Notes under the pieces: model-generated
Seen by the model: only the letters and a program-made list of their open reading frames with translations
What the model was told of the DNA's origin: nothing
The model's database searches: none
From: Macquaria australasica
Taxonomy: Eukaryota > Chordata > Actinopteri > Centrarchiformes > Percichthyidae
DNA length: 64,000 nt
Reading direction: 5' to 3'
NCBI GenBank assembly: GCA_005408345.1
Contig: SEMN01001237.1
Coordinates: 2,501-66,500 of the forward strand
In this document: piece by piece, positions 43,415 to 55,499 of the stretch
Layout: each line of letters begins with the position of its first letter
How positions within the stretch are numbered: position 1 is the stretch's first letter
Position numbers and translations under genes: made by a program

Positions 43415-44300
43415 AGGGTTGCACCAATCTGACTTTTTCTCTCCTGATACCTGACAACTCTGTGTATCTGCCGATATAGAGTACCCATCTAATACCAGTG
43501 CTCACCGTTTTCACAATTAAAAATCTATAAAATGCTTCCTTGTTGCACGAAACTCACTGGGATCATTCATATGCAAGTTAACATGTGGCTTAACTGTAAC
43601 TTCTTTAATACAACTTGAGACTTTCATACAACAACATTTTGGTGCATATTTAAATGTAAGTGATCTAAACAGTTTGAGATTGCATTGTTATAATGCATCA
43701 GCCTGAGTTTTTATCATATCCTGACCTGAGGGGAGACACTATTACATACATCTTGTCTAATACATGTAACATACACACTTCCTGTAGGAGTGCTGGTGGT
43801 GTGAAAAGGCAAACACTGAGCTGCTGTGATGAACGGTGATCAGATCCTTCTGCTGCTCTTCATTTAATCAGTTCACCTGTGGGTTGATCTGTCTTTTCTC
43901 TTTTTTTCCTCACAAACCAAAAGCGAGGTGCTAAACTGACGTTACATAGCTCCCCTGTGGTGTTTTTCATTCTCTTTTATTGCACTTTGTTAAAAAATAT
44001 AATAAATCTAATGTTTCTTTTTCCATGCAATGATCCATACAAAAAGTGCAGAAAAATGTACGTTTAGAAAAACTATGTCAATCTTGGGTATCCCTTCCTG
44101 TTTTACAGTAAAAGCATGCCACTGCCTTCACATCAAAATTTGTTTATTGCAAAGCGCATGCAGGAAGTGACAAGTAACAGCAATATCTTAACACATCAAA
44201 ATTAGCTCACTGCAGCAAATGAACAGAGCAGAACAGAAAATATTGAAGTACTTAATGTGAATCGGTCACATCTGGCTGATATCAGGCCAATACCACTCTT
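43415..44300. mobile_element. Candidate hAT-like element ('gggttgcaccaatc' type)
   Basis: The left end reads 'agggttgcaccaatctgactttttctc' with 'tgccgatatagagtacc', and the right end 'gtgaatcggtcacatctggctgatatcaggccaatacc'. Both recall the ...cggccgatac... ends of a common fish DNA element family. The interior, about 0.8 kb, shows no coding frame. Ends are degenerate and no target duplication was found. Confidence 0.35.
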
Positions 44301-45960
44301 CTTCTTCTCAGATTATTTGATTAGTATAATCTGCAGAGGTAAACCTGTACAGTATGCCATCAGAAAGAACCAAAGATTAGATAAAAGTCTGATAAATAAA
44401 CATAACTTTGCAGAGCAGAAGTTTGTTCTACTGATTTTTACCGCTGTAATCATCTTCGCCCCCCCCGTTCCATCTGATGAGGCCGTTTAGTCACCCTATA
44501 GGAGATTATTGGACTGTGAAAACACTTTTATTGAACCATTACTTGCACCATGGAAAGCATGAATCACTATTTGTGTGTGTGTGTGTGTGTGCATTCACTC
44601 ATTTCCTTTCAGCTGTTGTGGGTGTAATGGTCTATATTAAATGCTGCAGCAGAAGATATTAAGTAAACAGCACCCTGGACGTTGTTGTTGCTGGGAAGGC
44701 TTAGGGACTTTCTTCATAAACTTGTGTGTTAACTTACAGATAACTGCCAAAATAAAACTGACCAGCATTACATGTCTTTATAAGGTGTTGTACTATCAAA
44801 AGTTGCCAAAACACCTTCAATATGTGTCTGCAACTCGGTTGGAGAGGTGCAGCACCATCCCTCCACGAACCATGACATCATGTGATGTTTTGTTGATGGT
44901 GGAAAACACCGTCTCTCACACGGCACACCAGACTCTCTCTGAAATGTTCAGCTGGGTCGAAATCTGAGCTGCCATATGTTTTTTTATGTTTTGTTTTCAC
45001 GGTCATCAAACCATTTGGTGACCATTTGTGGCCCCTGCAGGTTAGGAGGAAGTCAACTCCCATTAAGACTCCAATCACTACTGAAGGTAGTTAGTGAGAG
45101 CACAGACTGGCTGTGTGTTTCCTTCCCCTTTGAAGAACTGAGAACATGAATGTATGGATGATTTGTTGGGAAGGGGTTGAATTTTGCAGGTTGAATTTTG
45201 GTGTAGTATACCTGACAGACTGACTGCACACTTATTGTTAACATGTGTAAGTCTAGATGTGGCAGAGGCAAATGTCCCTTAACAAATGTGAGAAGTGACT
45301 GAAGAAGGTTTATTGGAATCATTTGCAGAAGGGAACAAAACAGGACAGCATGGAGTATTACATTTAATTATTTTAAATTTCTACTTGTTTTTTTTTTCTT
45401 CTTTATTTTAAATTCACAATTTCAACCTAACCAAGCTGGTTGTCTTTTAATTTGTGGTGATCTGATTAGAGATGGCTGATTATTTTCCATTGATTATATA
45501 TAAAATTGGTTATTTAGCCAAGAGCAGCAGGAAACGCCTTGCAATCGTCAGTGACTCCAGTGTTAAACATTGGTTTAACTTGGTTTATCTTTTATGAGGA
45601 CCGCAGTCACAAACATACAGCATTCCCATCACAGTAACCAGGGCACTGGGTCAAACATAACAATCTAAACATTTAGTTTCCCCTTTCATCTCTTTATTCT
45701 CTAAACTTACTGTTTAACTTGAAGGGAAACTATTTTTCAAAGTTAGTAGAGTCCAGCACAGCAAAAGCAGTGCTCAGCATGCAGTTGAGGCAGGTACAAT
45801 AAGCCAGTGTTGAAAGTCACAGACAGTTTTTGATGCAAGGAAATGAGTTCAGTAGGTCCATCCTGTCTGAAATGCAGGAATGGGGCCCTCCAGCTCCCCT
45901 TCAACTTGTAATCCTCCAGAGGTTATTGAAGAGAAGATATCAACAGAACCAGCCCTACCC
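44301..45960. other. Intergenic, nothing recognised
   Basis: Contains a short (TG) run near 44572-44591 and a C-run at 44459-44466, otherwise AT-rich unique-looking DNA. Confidence 0.5.
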
Positions 45961-45977
45961 ATTAAGCGATCTTAATC

Positions 45978-46020
45978 TTTTCTAGGGGTTCCCCCTGGTC
46001 TCTGGAGGCCCCCTAGAAAA
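45978..46020. repeat. Perfect 11-base inverted repeat (hairpin)
   Basis: TTTTCTAGGGG at 45978-45988 and CCCCTAGAAAA at 46010-46020 are exact reverse complements with a 21-base loop. Confidence 0.6.
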
Positions 46021-46345
46021 TAAATTTTTTTAATGAACACGAGACAATAATGAAATAAAAATGGAACAACACAACTGACAACATTTCGTGCCATTTTTGC
46101 CAACAAATAGTGACAAGACAATAATCTCAGAGATGGTCGAATGGATAATTTTGGTAGATAAGTAAGTCATTTACTGTCCCCTACAAAACAAGCACTGCCA
46201 GGATTCTGTGGTTAAAAGAAAATCACATTTTGCGGTTGTATTGGATGTGATAAGTTAAACAAAATTAATGAACAAGACAAGAACAAAAGTCAACACAAAC
46301 TGGGATAAGCTATTTTTTGACAGTTTGCATCAGATATTTTAGGTC

Positions 46346-46766
46346 ATGTCAGATCCTTTCTACATTCGGACATCTAATCTACACTATAATCTACACTTGA
46401 CTGTCAGTGTGCAGACTATTCACTACTATACTTCATCTGCTGCTGTGCATTATCTTCATACATATATTGTATTCATGATGTTATCTACTTCATGTGTTGC
46501 TGTGAAATGTTTTTCATATACATGTATATTATATATGTGCAATATTTTTATCTTATCTATTTGTTCATACTTACAACTGCACTCAGTCACTCTATTATTT
46601 ATTTCTGTCTATACTGTGTATAGGACTATTTTTCTATTTTTCTATTTATTTTTATTGTATTTCTATATGTGACATTTTTGCTGGCTGCTGCAACGCTAAA
46701 AATGTCCCCGCTGTGGGACAATAAAGGCTTATCTTATCTTATCTTATCTTATCTTATCTTATCTTA
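46346..46766 (+). mobile_element. Non-LTR retroposon 3' tail ending in (TTATC)n
   Basis: A T-rich stretch (ctatttttctatttatttttattg) leads into 'aatgtccccgctgtgggacaataaaggc' and then about 7-8 pentamers of CTTAT (46728-46765). A 'ccc.ctgtgggac.aataaagg' box followed by a short tandem array is a frequent 3' end of fish LINE or LINE-mobilised copies. The upstream extent is uncertain. Confidence 0.5.
46728..46765. repeat. (CTTAT)n microsatellite
   Basis: A pure pentamer array at the 3' end of the retroposon tail. Confidence 0.95.
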
Positions 46767-47004
46767 CACATGAAGACAGGTGAGATTCAGCCCATTATAC
46801 TAAAATCTGCATCAGACTTTAACCAGATCCAGCAAAAAGCCCTGAAAAGGAGCCTTCACAGGGTTACTGTAGTCTTTTTAAAGACAGTGTTGCTGCTAAT
46901 AGGCCCCACTTTAGTCTTTACATGCTTATTTGTACATTATGTGTGCTTCAACTAATATTTACAATACACAAGTTGGTTCAATGCCATGTAAAGTGGCAAC
47001 ACGT

Positions 47005-47078
47005 TATATATATATATTCACTATATATATGTGTGTGTGTATATATGTTTGTGTGAGTGTATATACAGTATGTGTGAA

Positions 47079-47118
<40 letters not shown>

Positions 47119-47290
47119 GTATGTATGTATATGTATATACAGTATATACATATATATACATATAAACACACTGTATATATATCTGACAGGTGCCATTGTA
47201 ACAAGATAATCAATGTTCCTCCATTATGACCAGTCAGTGGTCATAATGTTATGGCTGGTCAGTGTATATATTTATGTATGTATATACATA
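47005..47290. repeat. (TA)n/(TATG)n-rich simple sequence
   Basis: A pure TA run at 47081-47113 lies within about 280 bases of TA/TG/ACAT simple repeats. Apparent open frames of Tyr-Ile repeats are artefacts. Confidence 0.9.
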
Positions 47291-47299
47291 TATACATTT

Positions 47300-50040
47300 C
47301 AAAGTCCAGTCCATTGTCTGCTTTTTATTCTGGCCCTTGTACAAATGTTGTTGATGACCCCTGGTGTAGGGGGTGGTTTGAGAAAGGTTTCTTCCCTATT
47401 TCCTCTCTCTAATAGTGGCACAATCATAACAATGAATGAATCCTGGCCTTCCTCTAAGGTCACAATCTGTGTCTCTAGTGGCCTTTTTCACTGTAGCCTT
47501 ACTAATATTGTCTCTGACATTATGGGAAAAAATTCAAAGCAACGCATATTGAAACTAACCAGATTCAACTTGCAGTAGAAGCTTTGTGCACCACAACCCT
47601 ATCAGTACATGCTGTCTTGATGAATACTTCAGATCTCTTCCGTGAAGGAGGGAAATATCACCCAGCCGTACCTCACTTCAACAAACCATTACCACAAAAA
47701 ATAAATACGATTCCACAGACTGGCCGAGCATTTGGCATTTAAAAGTCTTCACAAACCAGGAAACGTGCAGCTGCCAAACATGACCTCAACATCTTACAGG
47801 CTTGTGTTCCTGCTGCAGGACTGCCATGATGCTAGATTAAACTGTTAACACTTCGTCACCAAAGATGCATCTGACATCAGTGAAATAAATGTAGACATGG
47901 TAACTAAGACAAACAGAAAACATTATATAAACCAAAGTAGTAGAATACATCAGGTCATGGACAATCTGTGTTTTATTTTGAAATACTGTAAGTTTACAGC
48001 GTAAGTAGCAAAAACTTTTTAATGCCAGTAGAATAAAAATAACACCTTTATTGCTCTAGAAATTTAAAAAAAAAAAACAATTCAAAACCTTTCAAAATGA
48101 AGGTCTGCCTCTAAAACTGAGTTTACAAATTAAAGAACAAGGCTGCCCAATCTCTGTATTTTTAGATGAAAATACCAACAATGTACAGTATTTGTCAGAT
48201 TTTTCCTTCCCTTCCCTGTCTGTGGCTCTGATCCCCAAGCCCATTCTCTCCTACTGAAGATGTAAGTCTTTAAAAACGTGTTACAAATAGATAGTTTCAT
48301 TTTTTAAAAAGACTAAATAATTTCCTAAAACAGCTGTAGTTTTTTGCAAACATTATTCAAATGGGAGTGACAGGGGACTATTTTCAGCTGCGGATTAATA
48401 CATGTTTGGTGCTCGAGGGAGTATTTACAGCAGCAGAACGGTGTACGTGGGATTCATTCAAAATGTACTTCAGCAGTTGTATTTGATGGTAATGAAGGAA
48501 CATGTCAGCCAGTGCAATGGGCTGGTTTATGTGTTTTAATAGTTGCTAGACAACAGTGGGGCTCTATGGCACAGAGGAATAAGGATCAATTCATTGTTGG
48601 TTTTGGTCTTTTAATGGGATTTGTTGACAGTAAGAAAAATATAGAATATCCCCAGACTTATCCTTTAAAAGACTTTCATTGATTGCCTTTAAGAAGAGTT
48701 AATACCTTGACGTAAGAAAGTAGAAGTTAAGAAATTTTATGATGCCACGGTAAAGGGAAGATGGGAGAAAACACTATCCACTATGATCTATCGTTCTGTC
48801 TCATGTGCTGATTTATGACCTCATGAAAGTAGGGATCTCACACACAAACACACCAAATTTGTCACATGAAGTAAATCTGTGCCACCCAACACAGCTTTGA
48901 TTATCTCTTTTGCAGTAATTGCTGTTCTCCAGCAATGTTTAGGTGGTCTCCAGAGGGGAGCAGCCGTAACACAGCATGAGTGCTTCCACATGCTGCATCT
49001 TAGCAAATGGTGTGGCATCCTAGCTTTAATAAGAGCTTGGCAATCAAGTCCTGGGTACTTTCAATGATGCCACATCAATACCAGGACACAGGGCCTGTCA
49101 TTAAATTGATCTAATAGTTTGGAGAGATTACAATATGCAGACTAGGCCTGTGATTTCTCTGCACAGTGGAGTAAGCTGTGCAGCGAGGCATGCCTGGTGA
49201 CTGGGCCATTATCCACGCTGACACTACAAATTAGTGTAGAATTTGCACCTTTGCAAATGTTTGGAGGAGCTCATGGCAGAGGAATGCCTCTGCATTTCAT
49301 CCATAAAGCTTCAGCTTCTTCTGCGTCGGTTCAGCTGGAAGGTCAAACTGCACTGAATATATTGCAAATGGGTTGTCTGACCACAGTGAAACCACTTGAA
49401 TAGTTCCCAAAGTATACAACTTCACTCATGTGGCACTCAGGCCCAAGCAATCCTTCAGCACTCTCATTTAGCTGAGGTTGAGGCAACGCCAGCGTAACTT
49501 CATTAGAACAGAAGAAATAGAGATTTCTTTTTACATCCAAGAAGTAACCACAAAGGATGGACTGATTACAAATTGACATTTTTCTGCTTGGGTACTGCTA
49601 GCTCTCAAGTGAAAAAATATCACAGTATTTTACACCAGAATAACTTTTAGGGATTTAAAGCATGCCCCATCCAGGCAAGGGAAAAGCAAATGCCCCAAAT
49701 TAAGGAGTTTGGGGCAAAAATGATTGTGAGACTGACATCTGGTCAGAGGCATCGAGGGAATTGAGAATTTTTAAATGGCTAACGCTAATGTTAGCAAACA
49801 GTTGCATATTTAAACATCCAGTAGATTTGGATTCTGTCTCTGGTGACCTGATAAATAAATATTTACTCTACTTTTAGCTCTATTTTGGTCTCCACCAACA
49901 GTTGAGGGAAATGTCTGGGTCTTTGTTAAATACGTATGTTAAATACTCTACTATGGTCCCTAGCTTGTGGCTAACTTTGTCTGTCTGTCATTTGGTACTG
50001 TGCACTGAGTAACCTGCAGTGTTTCAGTAGTTTTTTGTTT
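47300..50040. other. Intergenic, nothing recognised
   Basis: AT-rich; no supported gene, RNA or clear repeat. Confidence 0.5.
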
Positions 50041-50049
50041 GTTTTGTTG

Positions 50050-50470
50050 TTTTAGTTTGACCTTTGAGAAATACACTTATTTGCTTTTTTGCCGAGAGTA
50101 AGATCGATACCACGCTCATGTCTGTCCTTTGAATATGAAGCTACCGCCAGCAGCCAGTTAGCTTAGCTTAGCATAAAGACTGGGAGCAGGGGCAAAAAGT
50201 AAGCCTGGCACTGTCTAAATTAAACAATCTACCTAAAGCACCCTATTCAACACAAATATCTTCTTTGTTTAATCCATACAAAAAACTTTGGACAGAGCCA
50301 GGCTTCTTGTTTCCCTCCATTTTTCCACTCTTTATGCTAAGCTAAGCAAAGCTAATCGCCTGCTGGCTCTAGCTTCATATTTACCAGACATGAGAGTGGT
50401 GTCAATCTTCTCATCTAACTCTTGGCAAGTGATTAAGTGTATTTCCCAAAACGTCAAGCTACTTCTTCAA
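50050..50470. mobile_element. Fold-back element, copy 5 (most complete)
   Basis: The left end 'tttgagaaatacacttatttgc' and right end 'gtgtatttcccaaaacgtc' are inverted, as are 'agagtaagatcgataccacgctc' and 'gagagtggtgtcaatcttctcatctaactc', and the arms 50157-50181 and about 50327-50355 (the right arm with a few extra bases). Inversion therefore spans well over 100 bases per side, giving the best view of the family's ends. Confidence 0.75.
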
Positions 50471-51128
50471 CTCTAGTAATGTAGGGGTTTTATCAGATCT
50501 CGGTGATAAAGAAAAAGAAGCGCTACAAAGCAAAGCTCTCTATTCTTGATCATTCTGACCTTCAGCTATGCACACAAGCTCTGGGTGGGGATCTAAAAAA
50601 ACTGTGAATTCAAACTTGAATTGAGGTTGCTCTCTGGGTTTGCTGAGCTAATGCTGCATGCCGAAAATGTGAGGCAACAATTTGACCTCCAGCCAACGTT
50701 CCTTCAAAGTGACACACAGTCAAAAACAGAGACATATAGGAGATCTAAATGAGTGCACTGATGGAACAAACTGTAGGTGTAAAACTGTCTTGAAAGAAAT
50801 TATTTTCTTGTATGCGGTACAGTCCATGTGCACAAGCTTTTGTTGTCCAAAAGGAACCATTCTAATCATCCTTTTTGTGAGAGTGCAAGAGATAGTTGAA
50901 GTGGTTCAGGCAACTGGTAGAAATAGAAAGATGACCCCCAGGTCAACCTGTCCAACTGTGAAAAGACTGCTGAGCAGACACAGGACATGTTAGAGGGATT
51001 ATATCTCCCAGATGTCCTGGCAGCAGTGTGGGATTCCCCAGGAGAGCTGGAGGAAGTTTTTTTTCTTTTTTTGGAAAAACAAACCAGGCTTCTCGTCTCT
51101 ACCTGTTGCCACTCACAGTGGAACCCTC

Positions 51129-52070
51129 ACCTGAGGCCTGTACTACGAAGCAAGTTCAACATACCCAGGATATCTTTTCGTTATCTGGCTTCACTGAGCC
51201 TAACAATCGCGATCCTGCTAAGCAGTCACACAACGCTGGTTATCAACTCGATAAATCAACCCAGGTTTTCCCAGTCAAGCCATGAGCGCGTTCACATGAA
51301 AGAGGCGGGGTTTGCAGCATGTGACCAATCACAAACATGACAGGTGTACTGGCAGCAGAGCGGCATACTTTACAAATGAAGAGCAAACTGTAATATTAGA
51401 GAAATACGAAGAATTTAAACATCATCCAGGCTAAAAGCAACACAGCTGCAGCTGCTGAATGCAGGAAGGACAGCTGGCACAAAAAAAAACCCTGACTGTG
51501 TGAACAGGTAAATTAACAGCCTTATAATATCACTGCCCGTCAGTAGTATTCCATTAAGTTAATGTGTTGCTTAGAAGTTCTTATGGAGTGTAGGACAATT
51601 TTAGCCTGGTTCTTTCAGCTGCAACCACGGCGGTGTCAAACGGACTTGGGAGCAAATAAAAAATAAATATAAAAACATAATTTAGCGGTAAACAGGCTTA
51701 CATTCATATCTTATAAGTACAAAGCTTTAGTGCTTCAGTCAGTCTCTGTTGTAGGATGACACAGATAAGTTGGTCCCTCCGACGAGAAACTCTCTCATAT
51801 AAAGAGATCCACGTACCGAGCTCCACTTCTTTTCTATTGGTGATGTCATTTTCCAAGAGAATTGATTGGTCAGTAGGCGGGGCTTCTGTACGCGTTGATC
51901 TGCTATGTCGAACATAACCTGCTCCGGAGCAGGTTTGCCGTGCAGCATAAGTTACCATGGCGATTTACCCCGGTAAGAAGTGAACCACCGTCGTAGTACT
52001 GAAAACCCAGAGTTGAAGCTGAAGCTATCTCGCTAACCCCAAATCCTGCTTCGTAGTACAGGCCTCAGGT
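51129..52070. mobile_element. 942-base DNA transposon with 24-base perfect terminal inverted repeats (PIF/Harbinger-like)
   Basis: 51129-51152 (ACCTGAGGCCTGTACTACGA and four more) is repeated exactly, inverted, at 52047-52070. The interior encodes on the + strand YFTNEEQTVILEKYEEFK (about 51367-51420), then after a frameshift IIQAKSNTAAAAECRKDSW, the pattern of the Myb/SANT-like protein that accompanies PIF/Harbinger transposases. A - strand frame (51704-51958) with ENDITNRKEVELGTW may be the start of the transposase-side gene. Frameshift and size show it is non-autonomous. No clear target duplication was seen, so the superfamily is inferred. Confidence 0.7.
51367..51530 (+). pseudogene. Decayed Myb/SANT-like coding fragment of a transposon
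   Basis: Two frames joined by a frameshift near 51420 give F-T-x-E-E-x-x-x-I-L-E-K-Y-E-E-F-K then I-I-x-A-K-S-N-T-A-A-A-A-x-x-R-K-x-S-W, the start of a Myb/SANT-like DNA-binding domain as in NAIF1/MSANTD-type proteins. It then reaches a stop in an A-run. It lies wholly inside the element at 51129-52070. Confidence 0.6.
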
Positions 52071-52269
52071 AGAGTCTGAAACATGAATAGAGTAGCAGTT
52101 TCTGCTGTCCTCATTATGGTACAGTATCAGAGTATCTTCCATTTGAAGTAATTTCCACTTAAAATGTATGTAAACCTGCATCATTTAGTGCAAATTTAAG
52201 CTGTAGTTTCATAGCTGTAGCTGTGATGTATTTCCTTTCATCAAACTTCAGGCAGGAGTTGTGTTTTCT

Positions 52270-52790
52270 GTCTCTGTCTTCCCTGTCTACCTGTGTGGAG
52301 TGATCTAGGTCAAGGGGCATGGTCCGAAGCTGGTGGCTGCTGCAGATCAATCGTGACAGCTGCGTCCAATTCACAATCACCTCTGCCAGTACTTAAGTCC
52401 TGGTCTCCCTCATCATCTTTGCCGGATTGTACTGTTGACTTACGTGGACCTGCTCCTGGAAATCTCTGCCTGGCCTGGACCTCCACTCTGCTCCCTCCTC
52501 GCCATCCTCTACGTGCAGGCCAGTGTCCACAATCTGACTTCTGCGCTGGTCGTCCCCCATTCCGTCCTGGAGGTTACCCAGCTTTGGTTTGGTCCCTTTT
52601 TCCTGGCACTGGCCTGACGTTGATGTTCTCTGCCTGCCCGCTCTCCCAGGCCCAGTCACTGCTCAAACTCAAATTACCAGTTCATTTAATAAACTGTGCC
52701 AAACTGTTTTATCCAAGTCTCTTTGTTTGGTCTCCGCATGCTGAGTCGACACAGCGCCGCTTAACAAGTTGTGATTGATGCCTACAGTGA
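52270..52790 (+). repeat. Dispersed fish repeat, possibly solo-LTR-like
   Basis: The stretch has 'caattcacaatcacctctgccagtacttaagtcctg', C/T-rich 'tcctggaaatctctgcctgg' type text, AATAAA at about 52687, and then 'tctctttgtttggtctccgcatgctg'. That is the layout of an LTR: promoter-like TTAAG, polyadenylation signal, R/U5-like end. It resembles the inverse of 2125-2420. No flanking duplication was fixed. Confidence 0.4.
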
Positions 52791-52799
52791 GACACCAAT

Positions 52800-54095
52800 G
52801 AATAGTAGAGAACGGACTCTACACTTTTTATCATATGCCGGCAAAAACCAGTGCTGCACATACAGTTTCAAACAATAATTTAAAAAAACCTTTCACATTC
52901 AAAGCTTCAAACCAAACAAAAATCATAAATCACTAAAACATTTACTAAATAATATTGGAGAAAACACAAGTAAATACTAATTAAATAATCCATCTTGCCT
53001 TCTTTTTCATGGTTTTGAGACAAAGTTAGCAAAATCAAACACATGAAAACTAAACTACCATTCAGAAACCTCCCTGCTCCTTTCGATCACAGAATGTGTA
53101 TTATGTTGTATATTTTAATTTCTTATTTTTTATGGAATCTTGTGATGAAAGTGCAAACTGAAGTGATTTAAAAAAAATAAAAGAAATCATTAATTTTGAT
53201 CATCTGAACACCAGATGTTGAGGCATTTCATGGAAAATTTGCTTTCTTAAATCATCCTAATTTGTACAATATAACCCAAATCGCACGTCTCACACCATCT
53301 GTTTCCCTCCTGAATCTGTTGGAATCTACCAGCTTCAGTGGCCAGAGGAAGAATACCTGTTCTCACCTGTGCAACTAAAGGTCTTTGACTTCTAGATAAA
53401 CAAGATATAACATGATTCAGTGCCAAACTTTTGTTTCATATGCATATGTGTCCTTAAGATATTAAATAAAAGCTTACTTTTAATAAAGTTAACATTACGA
53501 CACAAATGATTCCTGAGGGTATACAGTATTACTGCCTCCTCAAATGTAAAGATGTCTTTTGCTCATGGAGAACTATGTGATTTACTTCACAAAAAAACCT
53601 TATTCTATCCTCTGCCATTTTTGTGAGACGATTCGGATTAGACAGTCGGATTATTCCACATTTATGTTGGAAAGATTTAATTCTACAAAAATGTGATACT
53701 ACAAAAATATTTTCAATATCAATTTAATCTTGGATTGTATCATAAAATCATGTTTTTTCTTAAAATCTTTCTTTGATAAGTAGGCTTTTGGGGTGTCATA
53801 TAAATGATCCTATTAAACATAAAAGATGTGTGTTCAGTATGTGTGCATGAGAAATAATGTGAAATAAAGCTCAGACAGGAGTCCAGTTGTACCACCGGAA
53901 GGCACTGTTGTTCATCCCACGGACACATCAGCTGAGGTGTGAGTGACAGACGGGGAGAGGGATACAGAAAGAGTCACAGACAGACAGAAAAAGAGAAATT
54001 ATGAGGAAAGCTTAGTCACAGTTTTCCAAAGTGAATTTGCAGACAGTTCTGTTCCATTATGTGCCAGCTTAGTATTTTCCTACTCCACCTACTCT
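52800..54095. other. Intergenic, nothing recognised
   Basis: Very AT-rich; no supported gene or repeat. Confidence 0.5.
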
Positions 54096-54097
54096 GT

Positions 54098-54099
<2 letters not shown>

Positions 54100-54153
<54 letters not shown>
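54100..54153. repeat. (CA)n microsatellite, about 27 units
   Basis: An uninterrupted AC run. Confidence 0.97.
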
Positions 54154-54155
<2 letters not shown>

Positions 54156-54905
54156 AACCCATCCAACAAAGACTTAGATACCCGTTAATCAAACAAGCAT
54201 TATAAGCTGTCAGTCCCGGTAGCTTCCCTGAGTGTTTGCCATTGTTTTACAGTAACTTCATGCCAGATGACTGCACTTTGGACAGAGTTGTTTCCAAAGC
54301 AAAAGGCTGCTGCTAGTTAACGAAGAGGATTAGCCAAAGTTAGATAATTATACAGCCCAGAATATGGACTCCATGTGGCATCCAGACCACCTGGTGGGGC
54401 CTTGAGGATCTGGCAGATCGGGGATCTGTCCACACTTCAATCTATCTCCTCCCACTGATAAACAGCTCACTGACCTCCCTCTCTCTCTGTTTCAAAGGCC
54501 CAGAGCAGCAGAGAATCCAAACATTGGTCAATAAAAACAAAAAATGTACTTTTTGGTTTGAATTGAGTAGCTAGATTGAGCAACAGTGGTACACTAAACA
54601 CATCTGTCCCAAGTTCAGAAGACTGTACAGCTGTTAGTGGTCCATGACATCCACCTCCTGCAGGACAACACACACTTAAACAGTCACATATGCCTTCTGT
54701 TTTGTTACTCTGCAGTGGCAACTTTCATTATTCTGACATTTAGCTTTTTTAGATTAGTGGAAAAACAACCTGTTGGCAGCTTTTATGCAGCTTGAATCTT
54801 ACAAAGCCTTCATCTTTTTTTTTTTTTTTTCCTGGAGCTGGAGACAGGCTGCCACATGAAAAACACAACGACTTTACAACCAGGGGCATCAGGGTAAGAC
54901 AGTCT

Positions 54906-55489
54906 ACGTTTACATGCACAATCATTTCCCACCATTGTTCAGAATATGACAATATTCCTAATTTGATACGAGTCATGTAAACAGCGTATATATATATTCA
55001 GAGTTAGGCCTTATTCCAAATGTAGCATTTTCCTATTAAGGCATTGTGGGATACGCCGATATTATTCTGGTTTTAGGAGCATTCTTTGGACATGTATACA
55101 GCACATTCAGAATCTGCATCTCACACGGCCTGTTTATGATCAGCTCTGTGCACTGGAAACAAACCAGCTAGCCAACAGTTTGCAAGGCCGGGGTAGAGAT
55201 GCATGCACAAAAGAAAAGAAAAGGAGAATCACAGCTACATTTAAACATCATGAAAGACTTGGATATAAACAGATTCTTGGATATGAGCAAATATCGCAAC
55301 ACTGACTTTTCAAGAAGGTGGTTGAAGGAATGGAAGAGGGACGCTGAGTTCACACGGTCCAACAAGGCTGCATATAAATGGGAATATTAGTGGAATATTC
55401 ATCTTCATTAGCCATGTAAACAGCTTAGTAGGAATATTGTCTTTTTCGGAATGAGGGCAAAAAACTGAATATTCTGTGCATGTAAACGT
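54906..55489. mobile_element. 584-base DNA transposon with 15-base perfect terminal inverted repeats and a SANT-like remnant
   Basis: ACGTTTACATGCACA (54906-54920) is repeated inverted at 55475-55489. The inside carries repeated 'catgtaaacagc' (54973, 55413) and several 'gaatatt' motifs near both ends. In the middle (about 55200-55385) the + strand frames show DLDINRFLDMSKYRNTD, LFKKVVEGMEEG and FTRS.., in different frames: a broken Myb/SANT-like domain, as in PIF/Harbinger accessory genes. Its terminal repeats differ from those of 51129-52070, so it is a separate family. Confidence 0.65.
55199..55390 (+). pseudogene. Frameshifted Myb/SANT-like transposon gene fragment
   Basis: One frame reads MKDLDINRFLDMSKYRNTD; the next frame continues LFKKVVEGMEEGR with stops before and after; the first frame resumes with DAEFTRS. 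This ordering (I-x-x-L-D..K-Y-R-N..L-F-K-K-V-x-E-G-M-E-E-x-G..F-T-R) matches Myb/SANT-like DNA-binding domains. At least two frameshifts make it non-functional. Confidence 0.5.
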
Positions 55490-55499
55490 TGTTCTCAGT

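Noticed and set aside
46930..47229. Open frames of Tyr-Ile-rich sequence
   Set aside because: They come from TA/TG simple sequence.
50682..51340. Two open frames of 103 and 117 codons before and in the terminal-repeat element
   Set aside because: No domain recognised; the second crosses the transposon boundary at 51129.
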